64,000 nt of DNA from Synchiropus splendidus. Lineage: Eukaryota > Chordata > Actinopteri > Syngnathiformes > Callionymidae. This document shows positions 36,701 through 47,597 of the stretch, in pieces. A program made the position numbers and the translations under genes. The stretch lies in NCBI RefSeq assembly GCF_027744825.2, contig NC_071334.1:3250937-3314936 (forward strand). The letters are read 5' to 3'. How positions within the stretch are numbered: the first letter of the stretch is position 1; every line of letters starts with the position of its first letter. A model generated the notes under the pieces. The model saw nothing but the letters and a program-made list of their open reading frames with translations. It did no database searches and was not told where the DNA came from.

Positions 36701-38331
36701 CTGTGACCGCAGCTTACTGGAGCAGGTGACAACCGAAAAGGTGATTTTGAACTGACCATGACACAGTAGCGCCACCCAGTGGTACTTTCATGTACAGCAC
36801 CAGAACACTTCTCACACCCAGAAACTGGGAACACGTTGTTTCGCTTGACGGGCGCCTTCACAGAACCATCAAACCTTCTGTTGCAAATATTCAGCAGGGT
36901 CGCAAGACACCTGTCCAGAAGCGAAGAGGCAGTGATGGATACATGAGGCGTCATAAAGCGTCTCAACACAAGGACACACTGTGTTGAAACTGTGTGAGTG
37001 AACACTGACACCTGCTGGACACTAACAATCCCTGCAGGCCGGTATACAATAATATCCTTGTCATGTCTTTGCATTCATATTGCATTATTCCATATCTTTA
37101 ACTTATGTCAACATGTATCATCATGTGAAAACGAATGTGGATGCTTGGTTTTTAGACATGTTTATTCAAAAAAATCCTTTTTTTTCGTTTGAACGTTTGA
37201 AACATTTCTAAATGAGGTCTGTTGCGTTTCTTGCAAAAACGAATGTGAATAGTGAACTAAGTAACTGAGAGTCACCTTGAAATTAGTTTGAATGATCATG
37301 GAACAAGACAAGTGGAAAACACTGTGGCCTCACAACAGTCGCAGTGTTTCAGACATGTTTGATCAAGTTGATCCTGACTGATATAAAAGTGCTTCAAATA
37401 TTCCAACAATAATGTGATGATGATCTTCTGAATGGAAAGAGTTCAGTGGCTCCTCACATCAAGTCTTTCAAGTCTTGTCACGATTGAAAAAGTCTCGTCT
37501 CTTTCACAGCCTGAGCTACTGTGGACTGTCAGAGAGAAGTGGTTCCCTTCTGTCCTCAGTCCTCAGCTCTCCGTCCTCTAGTCTGACACAACTGGACCTG
37601 AGTGGGAACAGGGACCTGAAGGATGCAGGAGTGGAGCTGCTGTCTGCTGGACTGAAGAGTCCACACTGTCACCTGGAGACTCTCAGGTCAGAACACATCA
37701 TCTCCTCTCTTCAATTCTGCTCCACATCTGGACGGTTCTTCTGCTCTCATGGTTTTTTGAGAACACATTCTGCTTCATTACAGTCTGAGAGGGTGCATGA
37801 TCTCAGAGAGAGGCTGTGCTTCTCTGGCCTCAGCTCTGACCTCTAACCCCTCCCACCTGAGAGAGCTGGACCTGAGCTACAACCATCCAGGAGGACCAGG
37901 ACTGGAGCTGCTGTCTGCTGGACTGAGGAGTCCAGACTGGAGGCTGGAGACTCTCAGGTATGGACAGAGCAGCAGAACTGACTGACTGAGCTCCAAAGAG
38001 CTTCAGACTGAACATGTGATCCAGGAGCAGACAGAGAGGATGTGGGTGTGTGAGGCTGCTCAGACTCTTCATCTGAACTGAGCACATGAATCCAAACACA
38101 TGACATGTTCTCCTGCTGGACACCAGTGGAAGCACCAAGGAGACAGTGGAGACTGAGCAGTTGTTCAGAGATCCATCTTTGTTGTCATCAACAGTCATGA
38201 AAGAGCCGTCCACTTAGCAGCAGGAGATAATAGTCCTGAAACATCTGAAGTCACATGGATCTGCTCTCATCCTTCTCTCTCTTTCTTCCTCCAGGCTGGA
38301 CGACTGTGGACCAGAGAGGTTAAAGATCTGA
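28928..38331 (+). CDS. Gene B: complete NLR-C family (NLRC3-like) FISNA-NACHT-LRR protein
   Basis: Spliced plus-strand gene with exons 28928-28946, 29550-29628, 29704-29844, 29929-30042, 30332-30410, 30713-30785, 30874-32662, 33304-33477, 34246-34422, 35434-35610, 37510-37686, 37784-37957 and 38295-38331. The coding sum is 3210 nt, 1069 codons plus TGA, with all phases agreeing. Domains run linker (two S-L-K-S-D units), shortened acidic exon, FISNA, NACHT, five LRR exons, then 11 final residues ending P-E-R-L-K-I. There is no B30.2 and no recognisable N-terminal death-fold domain. Likely role, from the family: cytosolic NTPase immune sensor or regulator. A perfect interferon response element lies 215 bp upstream of the ATG. 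Oddities: a 141-nt in-frame deletion in the sixth exon compared with gene C, and a first exon shorter by six codons. UTR ends and alternative splicing cannot be seen. Confidence 0.87.
30874..32662 (+). CDS. Gene B FISNA-NACHT exon
   Basis: A 1789-nt exon from acceptor TTCATTCAG to donor CT|GTAAGTGG, entered in phase 1 and left in phase 2. FISNA comes first. Walker A G-V-A-G-I-G-K-T is at 31164-31187 and Walker [10 protein letters not shown] at 31380-31406, both intact, so ATP binding is expected. The winged-helix/helical part follows to 32662. It is the shortest of the three because patch B (32604-32612) is only three codons; patch A (32151-32240) is 30 codons. Confidence 0.94.
32704..33256. 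mobile_element. hAT-like MITE in gene B intron, internally deleted
   Basis: Same family and position as 6726-7800, with flanks ATCTGAAC and ATGTGAAC (7 of 8 match). It is about 520 bp shorter than the copies in A and C; the break falls near 32868. Confidence 0.8.
33304..33477 (+). CDS. Gene B LRR exon 1 (174 nt)
   Basis: Begins [10 protein letters not shown] and ends H-L-E-T-L-R, bounded by TTTTATTCAG and CTCAG|GTCAG. Same subtype as gene A 6505-6678 (S-W-S-N-L-E-D-A-G). It lies 39 bp past the 8-bp target duplication of the hAT-like MITE that ends at 33256. Confidence 0.9.
34246..34422 (+). CDS. Gene B LRR exon 2 (177 nt)
   Basis: LRR module with L-S-C-C-G-L-S-E and [12 protein letters not shown]. 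Acceptor TTTCACAG, donor CTCAG|GTCAG. The 110 bp upstream of the acceptor is nearly the same as upstream of the exons at 35434 and 37510. Confidence 0.9.
34563..35208. repeat. Tandem duplication, 2 x 323 bp, gene B intron
   Basis: Copy 1 is 34563-34885 and copy 2 is 34886-35208, differing at only a few bases. Each contains a hAT-type end (CAGTGATGGGTCGATGAGGC). It sits between LRR exons 2 and 3. Confidence 0.9.
35434..35610 (+). CDS. Gene B LRR exon 3 (177 nt)
   Basis: LRR module reading L-S-Y-C-G-L-S-E and [11 protein letters not shown]. The same S-F-N-E-D-L signature is in gene C exon 52998-53174, marking these as matching modules. Confidence 0.9.
36930..37260. mobile_element. hAT terminus in gene B intron
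   Basis: Begins CAGTGATGGATACATGAGGC and continues with ACACTGACACCTGCTGGACA, like the end of the hAT at 2900-3000. No transposase remains. The boundary on the right is not clear. Confidence 0.5.
37510..37686 (+). CDS. Gene B LRR exon 4 (177 nt)
   Basis: LRR module reading L-S-Y-C-G-L-S-E and [11 protein letters not shown]. It is separated from exon 3 by about 1.9 kb of intron that contains a hAT terminus near 36930. Confidence 0.9.
37784..37957 (+). CDS. Gene B LRR exon 5 (174 nt, distinct subtype)
   Basis: Carries [21 protein letters not shown] and [10 protein letters not shown], the usual last-but-one LRR of NLR-C genes. Acceptor TTCATTACAG, donor CTCAG|GTATGG. The matching exon in gene C is 50405-50578. 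Confidence 0.9.
38295..38331 (+). CDS. Gene B terminal coding exon
   Basis: Follows the acceptor TTCTTCCTCCAG and encodes [12 protein letters not shown], then TGA at 38329-38331. The frame one base over stays open for another dozen codons and resembles the common family ending (L-K-K-C-E), so the stop may follow a one-base insertion. No SPRY/B30.2 exon is seen downstream. Confidence 0.75.
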
Positions 38332-38660
38332 CCTGAAGAAGTGTGAGTGTCTGATTGATCCATGAGAACTGCTGGACTCTGTCAGCTTCTAGTGGAGCAG
38401 CTGTGATGTTGGTGACATCATGTGAGCCTTGAATCTGCTGCTGGAACTTGTCTCCATCAAGTCCAGGTCACTGGCCAGAACACTGCTCACCAACATGGTG
38501 TCCAGCAGAAGCTGGTTGTCCAGCAGCAGCTAGTGAGGAGCCTCCGTGCAGATCTAGAAGCAGCACTGTTGACTTTCCTCATCATCACATATGGAGTCAT
38601 TCACTCTCTTCAGTCTTTGACTCCAGAGTCACATGAGTTTGGAAGATCATCACCTTCTCA
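38332..38660 (+). other. Gene B 3' flank/UTR conserved with gene C
   Basis: About 330 bp after the stop is close to identical, on the opposite strand, to gene C 49715-50042. An open frame (from 38422) is kept in both, but it starts within what should be 3' UTR and shows no known domain. I treat it as shared UTR sequence, not a gene. Confidence 0.55.
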
Positions 38661-38759
38661 CTGTCTTCTCACCACACCTGTCTTCTTCTGTTTCTATGGC
38701 AGTGACTCTCACAAGAGACGGAGGGAAAGAAGAGGAGTCTGAGTTTGGACAGAAGCTTC

Positions 38760-41700
38760 TTCCTGGAGTCTGAGCTGCTCTGATGCTGCTGGACAGAGAG
38801 TCTGTCACCGTCAGAGAGAAAGTGTCATCAGGAGCTCACAAGTCTCTCCCAGAGCAGCAGTGGGGATGGGCATTGTGTTTTTGCCATGAGCAGGGGACTT
38901 TCCCCGCAAGACTGGTCCGACGCTTCAGGAGGTTGGATGGAGAATGTAGCGCTGGGAGGAGCGTTAGCATTAGCCACTAGCTGTGGAGGTTGCAGCCGCG
39001 TCGTCTCCTCTCTCGCTGGCGTCTGGAAACTCTCAGCTCTCATAGTTGCTTTTCTTTTCCCGCTACCCAGCTTCTGACACCATGTTGTGTGTCGCGTGGT
39101 TATAAGCAGTGGGTTTTAAGTGGTGCGAGTCATTTATTCTTCTTCCCTGGCACATCCCATAGTGTCACACCAAACATGCACCCGAGGCCCACTTCAATAT
39201 ACAAGCTAACACCACACCCTTGGCTTGGATTGTTCTGTCTGGAGCTGCATGTTGAATAAAGGTTGTGAACTTTGTAGAAGCGGATCCGTTCTGTATTTGG
39301 ATCCACCGCTGAGCTCCACCTCACACCATCGTTGTCCATGTCTTCTTTTTCTAGGCGACAAAAACATGCTGTACTGTTTTTCACCTTCTTCTATCCACTT
39401 GGCCCTGGATCTTCTGTCGGCCCCTTTAGCTCTTTAGACATGAATCTCCTCAAGTCAGTTTTGTATCGACGTCAGGTTTTGTTTATCCCCATCAGAGGGC
39501 GCCATTTTCACTGGACTGGTGTTCATTTCTGTGGTTGGATCAAGCTCATGTGACATCAATGAATCTTCAGCCGTCACGTCTGCAACTGTTTTCTCGATGC
39601 CGTCAGCATAGGTTTCATGATCCAATAAACCTGAATTGGATTTCCAATTTCCCTCATTTCTGCGACCAAATTTAGCTGCAACAAATCACATTTTTCATAC
39701 AGAGTGATGTGAGAGAGGAGCAGCAGACATGGGGCAAGCAGAGGCCATCTGGATCACTGGAACTGAAACCAAGCAAAAGCCAACTCTAGATTTCATCACA
39801 TCATTTGCTTCGATCTCTTGCATATTTGGGAAATAATCTAAAACAAATTAAGAAATAGACATAAGGAAGATAAGAGGCAGAAACAAACAATATATAACTG
39901 TATACAATATACAATTGTCTACCTCCACAAGGTCTGGCCATTGTTCTTTCACGTACTTGACCCAGTTGGACCACAATCTGATGAACGTACATTTTTTTCT
40001 GCTGAAGACAAGAGGTTATTTTTCCATGATATACAAGTCATTCACCATGTTGATCCACTGTTATTGTCAGGCTCAGGAACTAACCAGCTGCCGCCTCCCG
40101 AGGACTCCAGCGTGCCTTCCGAGTCACAGCAGCCAAGCTCTTTGAGTCGGTCCACGCTCCAATGAGCTTCCTCCTCCCCTCGTCTCCGACCACGGTCCAT
40201 CCATAAGTCTGCAGAGCATCCTCAAGGTCAGACGACACAGGGATGCTTTACAGCACCCGGTAAGATGGGAGGGTTTTGAGAATAGGTCCTGGGTCCCCGG
40301 TTCCCTGTTGGATCAGAGGGTCCTCAGCGACCTCCATGCCTCACATTCTTATAGACCTGGTAGAGATCTGAGAGGCCCTCCTTAAAGGGCTTAATGGCAG
40401 CGCAGCTGGAGCTCATCTCGTCATCCACTCCAGTGGATCTTACCTCACAAGCTCCAGACTGCTGGCTGCTAGATGGTCACTACGTGTCAATCGGTAAATG
40501 TCCCAAGACTTATATCCCTTGTTGTTCTTGTGAATTTTTCTAGATTCCTGTGCACGCTTGAATTTCTCTTCAGCCGCTTCCTGAGTTTCGCTTTCTCTTC
40601 TGTCAGCCTGCAATCATCTGCACTTGGGTCCATTAATGGGTAATCATGACAATACACACATTTAAAGGACAAAATCGTTTATTCTGCATCTGTTTGACAT
40701 AGCACAATAAATCACCATGGTGGCTATATTCAAGTTTTTACATCACCTTATTTAAACTAAAGCTCTTTTCATGTCTTGAAAATATTTGTATAAGAATTTC
40801 AATGTTATAAGAAAGTCAAGTCCATTCAGAGTGGTGGAAACCCTGGTCATTGTGTAGTGAAAAACCTCCCTGAACCAAAGCAAACACATGCTTTTGTTTG
40901 CTTTGGTTCAGGGATGATTCCTCCATGTTTGTTGTTGTTGTTCTCATCCTAGCTGCCACGTGTCTGCTGCATCAGTGGGATCAGTGGAGCAGGAACTCCT
41001 GCACTGACAGCGGTTCCCTGTTGTCTGGAGAGCACACTGTTACATTCAATTAAATTAAAACAAATGTGATTAAAATATTTTAGTGCATTAATTACCATTA
41101 ATCGCGCTTCACTTGTTAAAGTGTCACCACGAGAGGAAACGATACATTTTATTTACAAAACATGAAAACGCTGACACTATTTGCAACTGTCCCAACAGTT
41201 CAGACAGAACAGACCTTCACCGACTCACTATTATCTACAACACATTCAGCATTCACCCTCAGGTCTCTGATCACAACATTCACTCACTTCACTTTTCCAT
41301 GTCGCCAAAAACAAAGGATCTCGAGCATCAGCGTGATCTCCATTGTCCTCCAGCAGCCTCCTTCTGCTCCACTACAGCATGGAACGTGGGCACCCTCAAC
41401 TTGCATTTGTAGTCGGGATGCGCTGATCAGGGTTTTTGCTGCCGATCACCAATACCGATCAGCCAGTGTCACACGCAGGGACACAAAGAATTTCACCATG
41501 TGTTGTACCTGTATAGCTGTATGTGTGACGAATAAACCTCTTGATCTTGATGGATTTACAATGAAATTGTCATCAAAATGATGAGCGCTTCCGTGTACAT
41601 GATGTGAAAACATGAAGCATTAAATCATTTGAATTCAGACACAATTTAAGAAACCTCTTCAAGAAGGAAAAAAAAAAAAACTTTGCTGAAGGTGCAGTCC

Positions 41701-42180
41701 GGCCAGCGGGTTACACACTTCTCAGGACGTAGAGGAAGGCAGAAGGAACCACAGAAGCAGCGGGATGCAATCGTCGGTTTATTTATTGTTGCTAGTGAGA
41801 AACAAGTTAGAATTTAACTAACTGTGTCCCTAATGATGCACGTCAAATTATTCTACAACAAATGCAGCAACTATTCTGTCAAAAGAACAACTGAAAAACA
41901 TTTAATTCGATGAGACGTCGCAGTTTGGTGAATCTCTTGAGACTTTGCTATGTGAGATATTTACATACTGGCCGCCGGTAGCGGGACTCCGAGACAGAGA
42001 GCACTGCATTTACCAAAGTTTCCTTTCTGGACGTCGTTTTCAAAAGTTTTCAATTCTAGCAGCTATCGCAAGTTGCACCCGAATCCAAAATGGCGACAGG
42101 TCTGGTCGTTTCCGTCTCCGCAAAAACGACACCTGAGAAAGGCTGCTCATCTAGCTCAGTGAAATGGATGATCATTTGTT
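38760..42180. other. Gene-poor spacer with repeat debris
   Basis: No host exon recognised. Seen: an AATAAA at 39254 that could end a gene B transcript, and a LINE-type tail at 41470-41555 (AAGAATTTCACCATG ... AATAAACCTCTTGATC). The rest has only short, unrelated open frames. Confidence 0.4.
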
Positions 42181-42633
42181 ATCATTCCGAATGTCTCTCG
42201 GACCAGCGGGTGTTGCTAAGCGACAGCTCCCCGTAAATCCGTTTACCATCTCAACTGTTCCAGCGATGTCGTAAGACTGCAGCTCATAGTAGCATATGCA
42301 CCACTTTGGAGAACGGTGGGAATCAAAGGGAATGTTTGTGAGAGTGCTCAGTTATCCGGGTCATCACGCAGCAAAGGTTTGAATCAGGTCAAGCGGACTC
42401 GGTAACAGTCTAACAAAAGGTTTCGCCTCCTATCCAGGAGGCTTCGTCTGGAGCTGGGCTGGAGTCCAGGCTTATATTAGGCCAGTTGAGGGCAAAGATG
42501 TTGATGCACAGGGGTGGAGCCAGTCCAGTGTGATGGGTGACAAGAGTCAGCTAATGTTAATGGGGATGGGTTTATGGGTCCCCTGCCCATTGGGGATGGG
42601 TATTGATGGGCCATGTAGCCCAGGTGGGGCTGT

Positions 42634-43131
42634 TCAGATGTTGATACCACACTGTCCCGGTGTGAAGGACCTGTCCATGCCTCGATCAGTGGCTAAATCT
42701 GCCTGGGGAGGGTGTTCAGGACAGCATTGTATGAGGATGAAAGATGGCGTCTCAGTCCTCCACCTCTGTTTAGAGAAGGTTTTTCCTCTTTCAAACCACC
42801 GGTCTTCTTTTGCCAAAATGTGGACATTGTTGTCTTCAAAAGAGTGTTTCTTGTCCTCTAGATGTAAATGGACTGCTGAGTCTTGTCCAGAGGAGTTGGC
42901 TCTCCTGTGTTGGGCCATTCTTTTGTGGAGAGGTTGTTTAGTTTCTCCAGTGTAAAGGTCTGGGCACTCGTGGCTGCACTGGACTGCATAAACCACATTG
43001 CTCCTTTTGTGGTGAGGCGTTTTGTCCTTGGGATGGACGAGTTTCTGTCTTAAGGTGTTGCATGGTTTGAACTGAACCCGGACTTCATGTTTGCTAAAGA
43101 TTCTTCGGAGTTTCTCAAAGACCCGGGCCAC
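42634..43131 (-). pseudogene. Penelope GIY-YIG endonuclease domain
   Basis: Open for 165 codons with C-P-D-L-Y-T-G-E-T-K-Q-P-L, then R-M-A-Q-H-R-R and W-F-E-R-G, the layout of the GIY-YIG domain in Neptune/Poseidon-type Penelope elements. It is in a different frame from the RT upstream. Confidence 0.85.
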
Positions 43132-43146
43132 GTAATAACAATGCTG

Positions 43147-44500
43147 TTACGGCGCTGGACATTGTTTTCCTTGTTCTGATTGTGTTCCCTGATGTTTTGG
43201 GGAGCCACATTTTTGAAGGGCATTTCTGATGTGAATCTGCTCCTTCTCTCTCCCCCTAGCTGAGCTGGGGATGTTTTGGGCTCGATGTCTCATTGTTCTC
43301 ACTCCAAGTTTTTGTTCAAGTGGGTGGTGAGAGTCAAACTGGAGGTATTGGTCGGTGTGTGTTGGTTTCCTGTACGCTTCGATGCTGAGGCTCCTGTCTG
43401 CTTCAATGTTACCAGCACAGTCCAGAAAAGGTAGCCGGTTGTTTTCCACATCTTCTCCGGTGAATTTGATGTGTCCGTCCACCAAGTTGATGTGTTGTGT
43501 GAAGGGTTCCACTTCTTCCTTTTTGATTAGGACCCAGGTGTCATCAACATATCTGAACCAACAGCTGGGTGGCGTTGCCTTGTATGAAGCCAAAGCAGTG
43601 TCCTCAACTTCTTCTATGTACAGGTTCGCAACCGTGTTTTTGTCTGTAAAAGGATCCATCGTATTGGAAGTAGGTGGTGGTGAGGCAAATGTCCAACAAC
43701 TCACACATGTTCTCTGGTGACAGACTGGTTTTGTCAGGTGGACTGAGATCGTGGCTGAGTTTCCTTCTTACCGCGGCGACCGCTTTGTTGCTGGGGATAC
43801 GTGTGAAAAGCGACGTGACATCATATGACACCATGGTCTCATCCACATCTAGTTTAGTTCCCTGTATTTTTTGTGCAAAGTCTGTTGAATTGATGATGTG
43901 GTGGGTGTTGTGACCTACCAGCGGTGCCAAGAGTGAGGCTAGATGTTTGGCAGTGTTGTATGTCACAGAGTTAATGCTGCTGACAGTAGGTCTTAAAAGG
44001 CGCTCCTGCCTTGTGGACCTTAGGGAGACCGTAAATGCGCGGGATGTCTTCCCCTGGCTATAAGCGGTAGTAAAGGAAACGGTCCAACGATTTGGACTTC
44101 TCAAGCGTTTGCCGACAGTCCATCCCCATCTTCTTGTATGAGTTGGTGGGATCCCTTTTTAAGGGTTCGCATGTGTCGTTTAACAGGCTTTCCATCTGAC
44201 TGTGATAGTTGTGTTCATAACCGCCGTGCATCTGCCTCTGTCTGCTGGTCGGATAGTGACATTGCTGTCCTTCTGAAGTGCTGTCACAGCCTGTTTTTCT
44301 TCCCTTGTTAGATTGGATGGAGGGATTTGTGCGTTGCTCAGTGCCGCTGACATTTTAACCCGTATTTCTTCAGCCTCAGAGTCTGACATTTTGCATATGG
44401 CAGTTTCTGTGGCAGTTATGAGCTCAACTACGGGTATGCGTTCTGGAGCAACTGTAAAGTTCAGGCCTTTGGACAGCACATCCATCTCAACCTTGGTCAC
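43147..44500 (-). pseudogene. Penelope reverse transcriptase, frameshifted
   Basis: Blocks in order: P-A-D-R-G near 44240, S-Y-D-V-T-S-L-F-T-R-I-P near 43820, and the active site F-R-Y-V-D-D-T-W with Y-V-D-D at 43540-43551. The catalytic motif is intact but the reading frame shifts near 44180-44100 and near 43650, so no full protein is made. Confidence 0.85.
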
Positions 44501-44502
44501 GG

Positions 44503-45599
44503 TGTCATGACTCCGCTTCCTGGCTCAGTGTCCCTGAGCCATGTTTTGCGTTTCTCCCTGTTCCTTTGGCACACGGCTGGAGCCGATTAACTACTGATCA
44601 CCTGTGCATTAGAGCACCTGGGCTCCAGCACCGTGTGTGAGATTGTTGTTCTTTGTTTCCATGTTCCTGGTGATGTGTCCTCTGTTTCCTGTGATTTTGG
44701 ACTCCTTAATCCCCGTGGTAACTCCTGGTTCTCGTGTCTCTCCCTCTCTGTTCGGCTTCTTGTGCTGTGTGCTAGCTAGCTCATTTAACTCCTGGTTCTC
44801 ATTGTTTCGGTCTCTCATGCTAGCTAGCTCATTTAGCTCCCTGGTTTCTTTTGTGATTCTCCGTTCATTGTGTTTTAGTCAGTTTCCAGATTTGTGTTCG
44901 TTTTTCTCCCGGTTCGGAGCTAATTTAACTCCTGGTTCTCATTGTTTCGGTCTCTCATGCTAGCTAGCTCATTTAGCTCCCTGGTTTCTTTTGTGATTCT
45001 CCGTTCATTGTGTTTTAGTCAGTTTCCAGATTTGTGTTCGTTTGTTTCTCCCGGTTCGGAGCTAATTTAACTCCTGGTTCGCATTGTTTCGGTCTCTCAT
45101 GCTAGCTAGCTCATTTAGCTCCCTGGTTTCTTTTGTGATTCTCCGTTCATTGTGTTTTAGTCAGTTTCCAGATTTGTGTTCGTTTTTCTCCCGGTTCGGA
45201 GCTAATTTAACTCCTGGTTCGCATTGTTTCGGTCTCTCATGCTAGCTAGCTCATTTAGCTCCCTGGTTTCTTTTGTGATTCTCCGTTCATTGTGTTTTAG
45301 TCAGTTTCCAGATTTGTGTTCGTTTGTTTCTCCCGGTTCGGTGACGCTTTCTGTTTGGACTTTTTACTCGTGCTTTTGGACTTCTACTAGTTTTAGTTTT
45401 TCCGTTTGCACTCTCAGGATTTGTTTTTTTGTTTGTCCCGGTTCGGTGACGCTTTCAGTTGTGTTTTATTGTTTGTTTAATTATTAAAATATTTCTAATT
45501 TTGCTCCTGCCCCGCTGTGGCTTTCACCACTTGCGTTTGGGTCCAGTCTCCACGTCCTCCATACGTGGCTCCTGCTCCTACTTCCCTTGACTCGTTACA
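44503..45599 (+). mobile_element. Solo LTR with 5-bp target duplication
   Basis: Starts TGTCATGACTCCG and ends CTCGTTACA (TG...CA). CACGG stands on both sides (44498-44502 and 45600-45604). It splits the Penelope N-terminal coding region, which continues in frame across the target site. No internal retroelement genes, so it is a solo LTR. Shorter relatives are at 12947 and 17306. Confidence 0.9.
44785..45340 (+). repeat. Tandem array of about 140-bp units within the LTR
   Basis: Four units sharing TTTAACTCCTGGTTC, TCATGCTAGCTAGCTC and CAGTTTCCAGATTTG. Starts at about 44785, 44920, 45062 and 45202. Units differ by a four-base GTTT insertion. Confidence 0.85.
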
Positions 45600-46229
45600 C
45601 ACGGTCCTGTCTGACATGTTTCTGACCCAACTGCCGTGTTCAGTGGGTGAAACGGTGGAGGCATTCTGCCGGTGGGTTGTGGTCACAGGTGTGAAGGACC
45701 TGTTGTTGCGGGACATCAGGAGGAGGGATTTCCTTTGTCTGCTTTTGCCCTTGGTGTGTTGTATGAGGCTGATTCGTTTGATAAAGGTTTCAGCCTCTTC
45801 CAAAAAGGGATGAAAGTGTCCCATGTGTTCTGTTAATTTCAACATTGAGAGTGTCAGTGATGAAATTAATCTGTCTTCTTCTTTCATTGAGGAGTTGGTT
45901 TTAGGCTCTGTGTCCTTGGACAGTGGTTCCTACTCGTAGACTGACTGGAAAAATACTCACCGGAGGTTGAACCTGAGGTTGTTTCTGTAGTTTGCAAGGT
46001 TCTCGCTTCTCGTAGCCAAAAACCACATTGACAATATTCAGATTCAAATTCAATCAGATCTGAACAAACCGGTCAATTTCACCTTTGGAAAGGTGGCGAG
46101 GACTCTACACTGTAGACCACTTACTTGAGAGGAGACTATATAATCCTTGTGTCAACGTCTGGAAATGCATTCATCATGGAACACCAGAGAGATAAGCCGC
46201 CTCTGCAGACCGAGTCCTAAACAGACACG

Positions 46230-46420
46230 CTGCTTCATGTAGGCTTCAGAGACGAGCCGCACAGATTTGTACAATATTATGACAAACAGGTGGGAGGAGA
46301 TCTGCCGGGTTTCTACCGTGCTCCGGTGTTGGACGAACGAGGCATCGCTTCCCTCTTCTCAAAAATGTTTCGTTCTGTGTCACCTCTGTTGATGAGAGTG
46401 TGGGACGCACAAGTATTGGC
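46230..46420 (+). pseudogene. Maverick/adintovirus-like minor virion protein fragment
   Basis: The open frame includes G-G-D-L-P-G-F-Y-R-A-P-V-L, then G-I-A-S-L-F-S-K-M-F-R. This G-L-P-x-F-Y ... G-I-G-S-x-F opening is typical of a small virion protein of Maverick/adinto-type elements. Recognition is from memory of the pattern; the fragment then runs into unrelated sequence. Confidence 0.45.
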
Positions 46421-46539
46421 ACCCCTCAATTATTATTATTTTATAACGTTTTGTATTATTTTTGTAAAATTATCTTTGGATACATGCACAGATTCGCGAA
46501 TAGGCGCAGACATTTAGTCAGGCATGTCAAGGACGGCTG

Positions 46540-46880
46540 AAGGCTGCTCGGGTGGGTAGGTAGGTAGCTTTATTGTCAAATATGCTCCAGTGCAAGACAT
46601 ATAGCATGGATGAAATATCTGTTCTCTCAGACCTGGACACATGACATCCAAATCACAGACAACATGAAGATCACAGACAGGCACAAATGAATAATTTCAT
46701 AAATACACAGCAGGATACATGCAACAAAAATCATCGTCACGTCAGTCCATCAGTCCATCAACCACCGGGGGGAGCACCGAGCTCATGGCAGCATGGCAAC
46801 ATCCTCTGCCCTAAACCCTCGCATCGGCTGCGGAAAAACTCATTAGCGAGGATGAACCTGCAGACGAGTGACGTGTGACT
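46540..46880 (-). mobile_element. LINE 3'-tail-like fragment
   Basis: The minus strand reads TTGACAATAAAGCTACC near 46560, the usual end of several fish LINEs. No coding part is attached. It separates the two virus-like pieces at 46230 and 47222. Confidence 0.4.
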
Positions 46881-47221
46881 GTGTTGCAGGAACTTCAATA
46901 AAGGAAAAACCCTACACATGTTTGGACATTGGTTCGTTGTCCTAATGAAATGTGTAACAAGAAGTATAGCGATAGCGAAACCCCATCTCAAATCAGCGGT
47001 GGGTTACGCAGCCTCGGCTATGTTCAGTTGTACCGTGAGAGGGCTGAGCGATCGACAGAGACAGGACGGATCAGGAGGAATAGCCATCTTATCATGAAGG
47101 ACGTGTAACACAGAGGTCAGTTGACAGAAGCAGACAAGCCAAGAGGAAGTCCAGAGGGAGCTCTGATATATTTTAAAATCTTGGAGAGTAACATGGCTCG
47201 CCCACACTAGAAATCCGTTGA

Positions 47222-47518
47222 ATGCACATGAGCAGAACTGGATTTATTCACGCTGCCAATGACACAACTTTCCATCGAGCAACTTTCTTTGACTCATTTG
47301 GACTATGGCCCTACTTTTCTCATTACCCTGAAAATATTTTGAAGTTTCTCGAGAAACATTCACGAGACATCAAGTACCACAAGGGTCAACTACAGCACCC
47401 TCTATCGTTTGTATGCAGTCATCATTGCGTCTTCTATCTCTGTCATCGTGCTGGAGGGTCTTTCGAAAAACTACATAGTCTATACAGTCGTGATACCATC
47501 GAAAACGACCCTATGTGA
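47222..47518 (+). pseudogene. Adenain-like cysteine protease fragment (Maverick/adintovirus type)
   Basis: Contains T-F-F-D-S-F-G-L-W-P, then F-L-E-K-H, L-Q-H-P-L-S and V-C-S-H-H-C-V-F-Y-L-C-H-R, the order of conserved blocks in the C-terminal half of Maverick and adintovirus proteases. The catalytic Cys region is present, with Gly after Cys changed to Ser. The N-terminal part with the catalytic His is absent, so it is a truncated fossil. Confidence 0.6.
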
Positions 47519-47597
47519 AAAGACGTCAACAATGTCTCAAAAGATGTGAAAACTGTCTGTGGAAACAGCAAAACGGTTCTCTTCTGTATTTAAAAGA

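Larger units (their letters stand above)
42180..45970 (-). mobile_element. Penelope-like retroelement interrupted by a solo LTR
   Basis: Minus strand. From its 5' side: N-terminal region 45887-45605 (ends M-S-D-R-T-V), continuing on the other side of the LTR at 44497 (L-S-K-G-L-N-F), reverse transcriptase to 43147, and a GIY-YIG endonuclease 43131-42634. The 3' region (42180-42620) includes the TTATCCGGGTCATCACGCAG block seen at the ends of fish Penelope elements. At least two frameshifts break the RT. Confidence 0.85.

Noticed and set aside
38422..38742. Open frame of 107 codons conserved near 49593-49946
   Set aside because: It lies in the 3' flank of genes B and C. Identity is explained by recent duplication, and no domain or splice link to the genes is seen.
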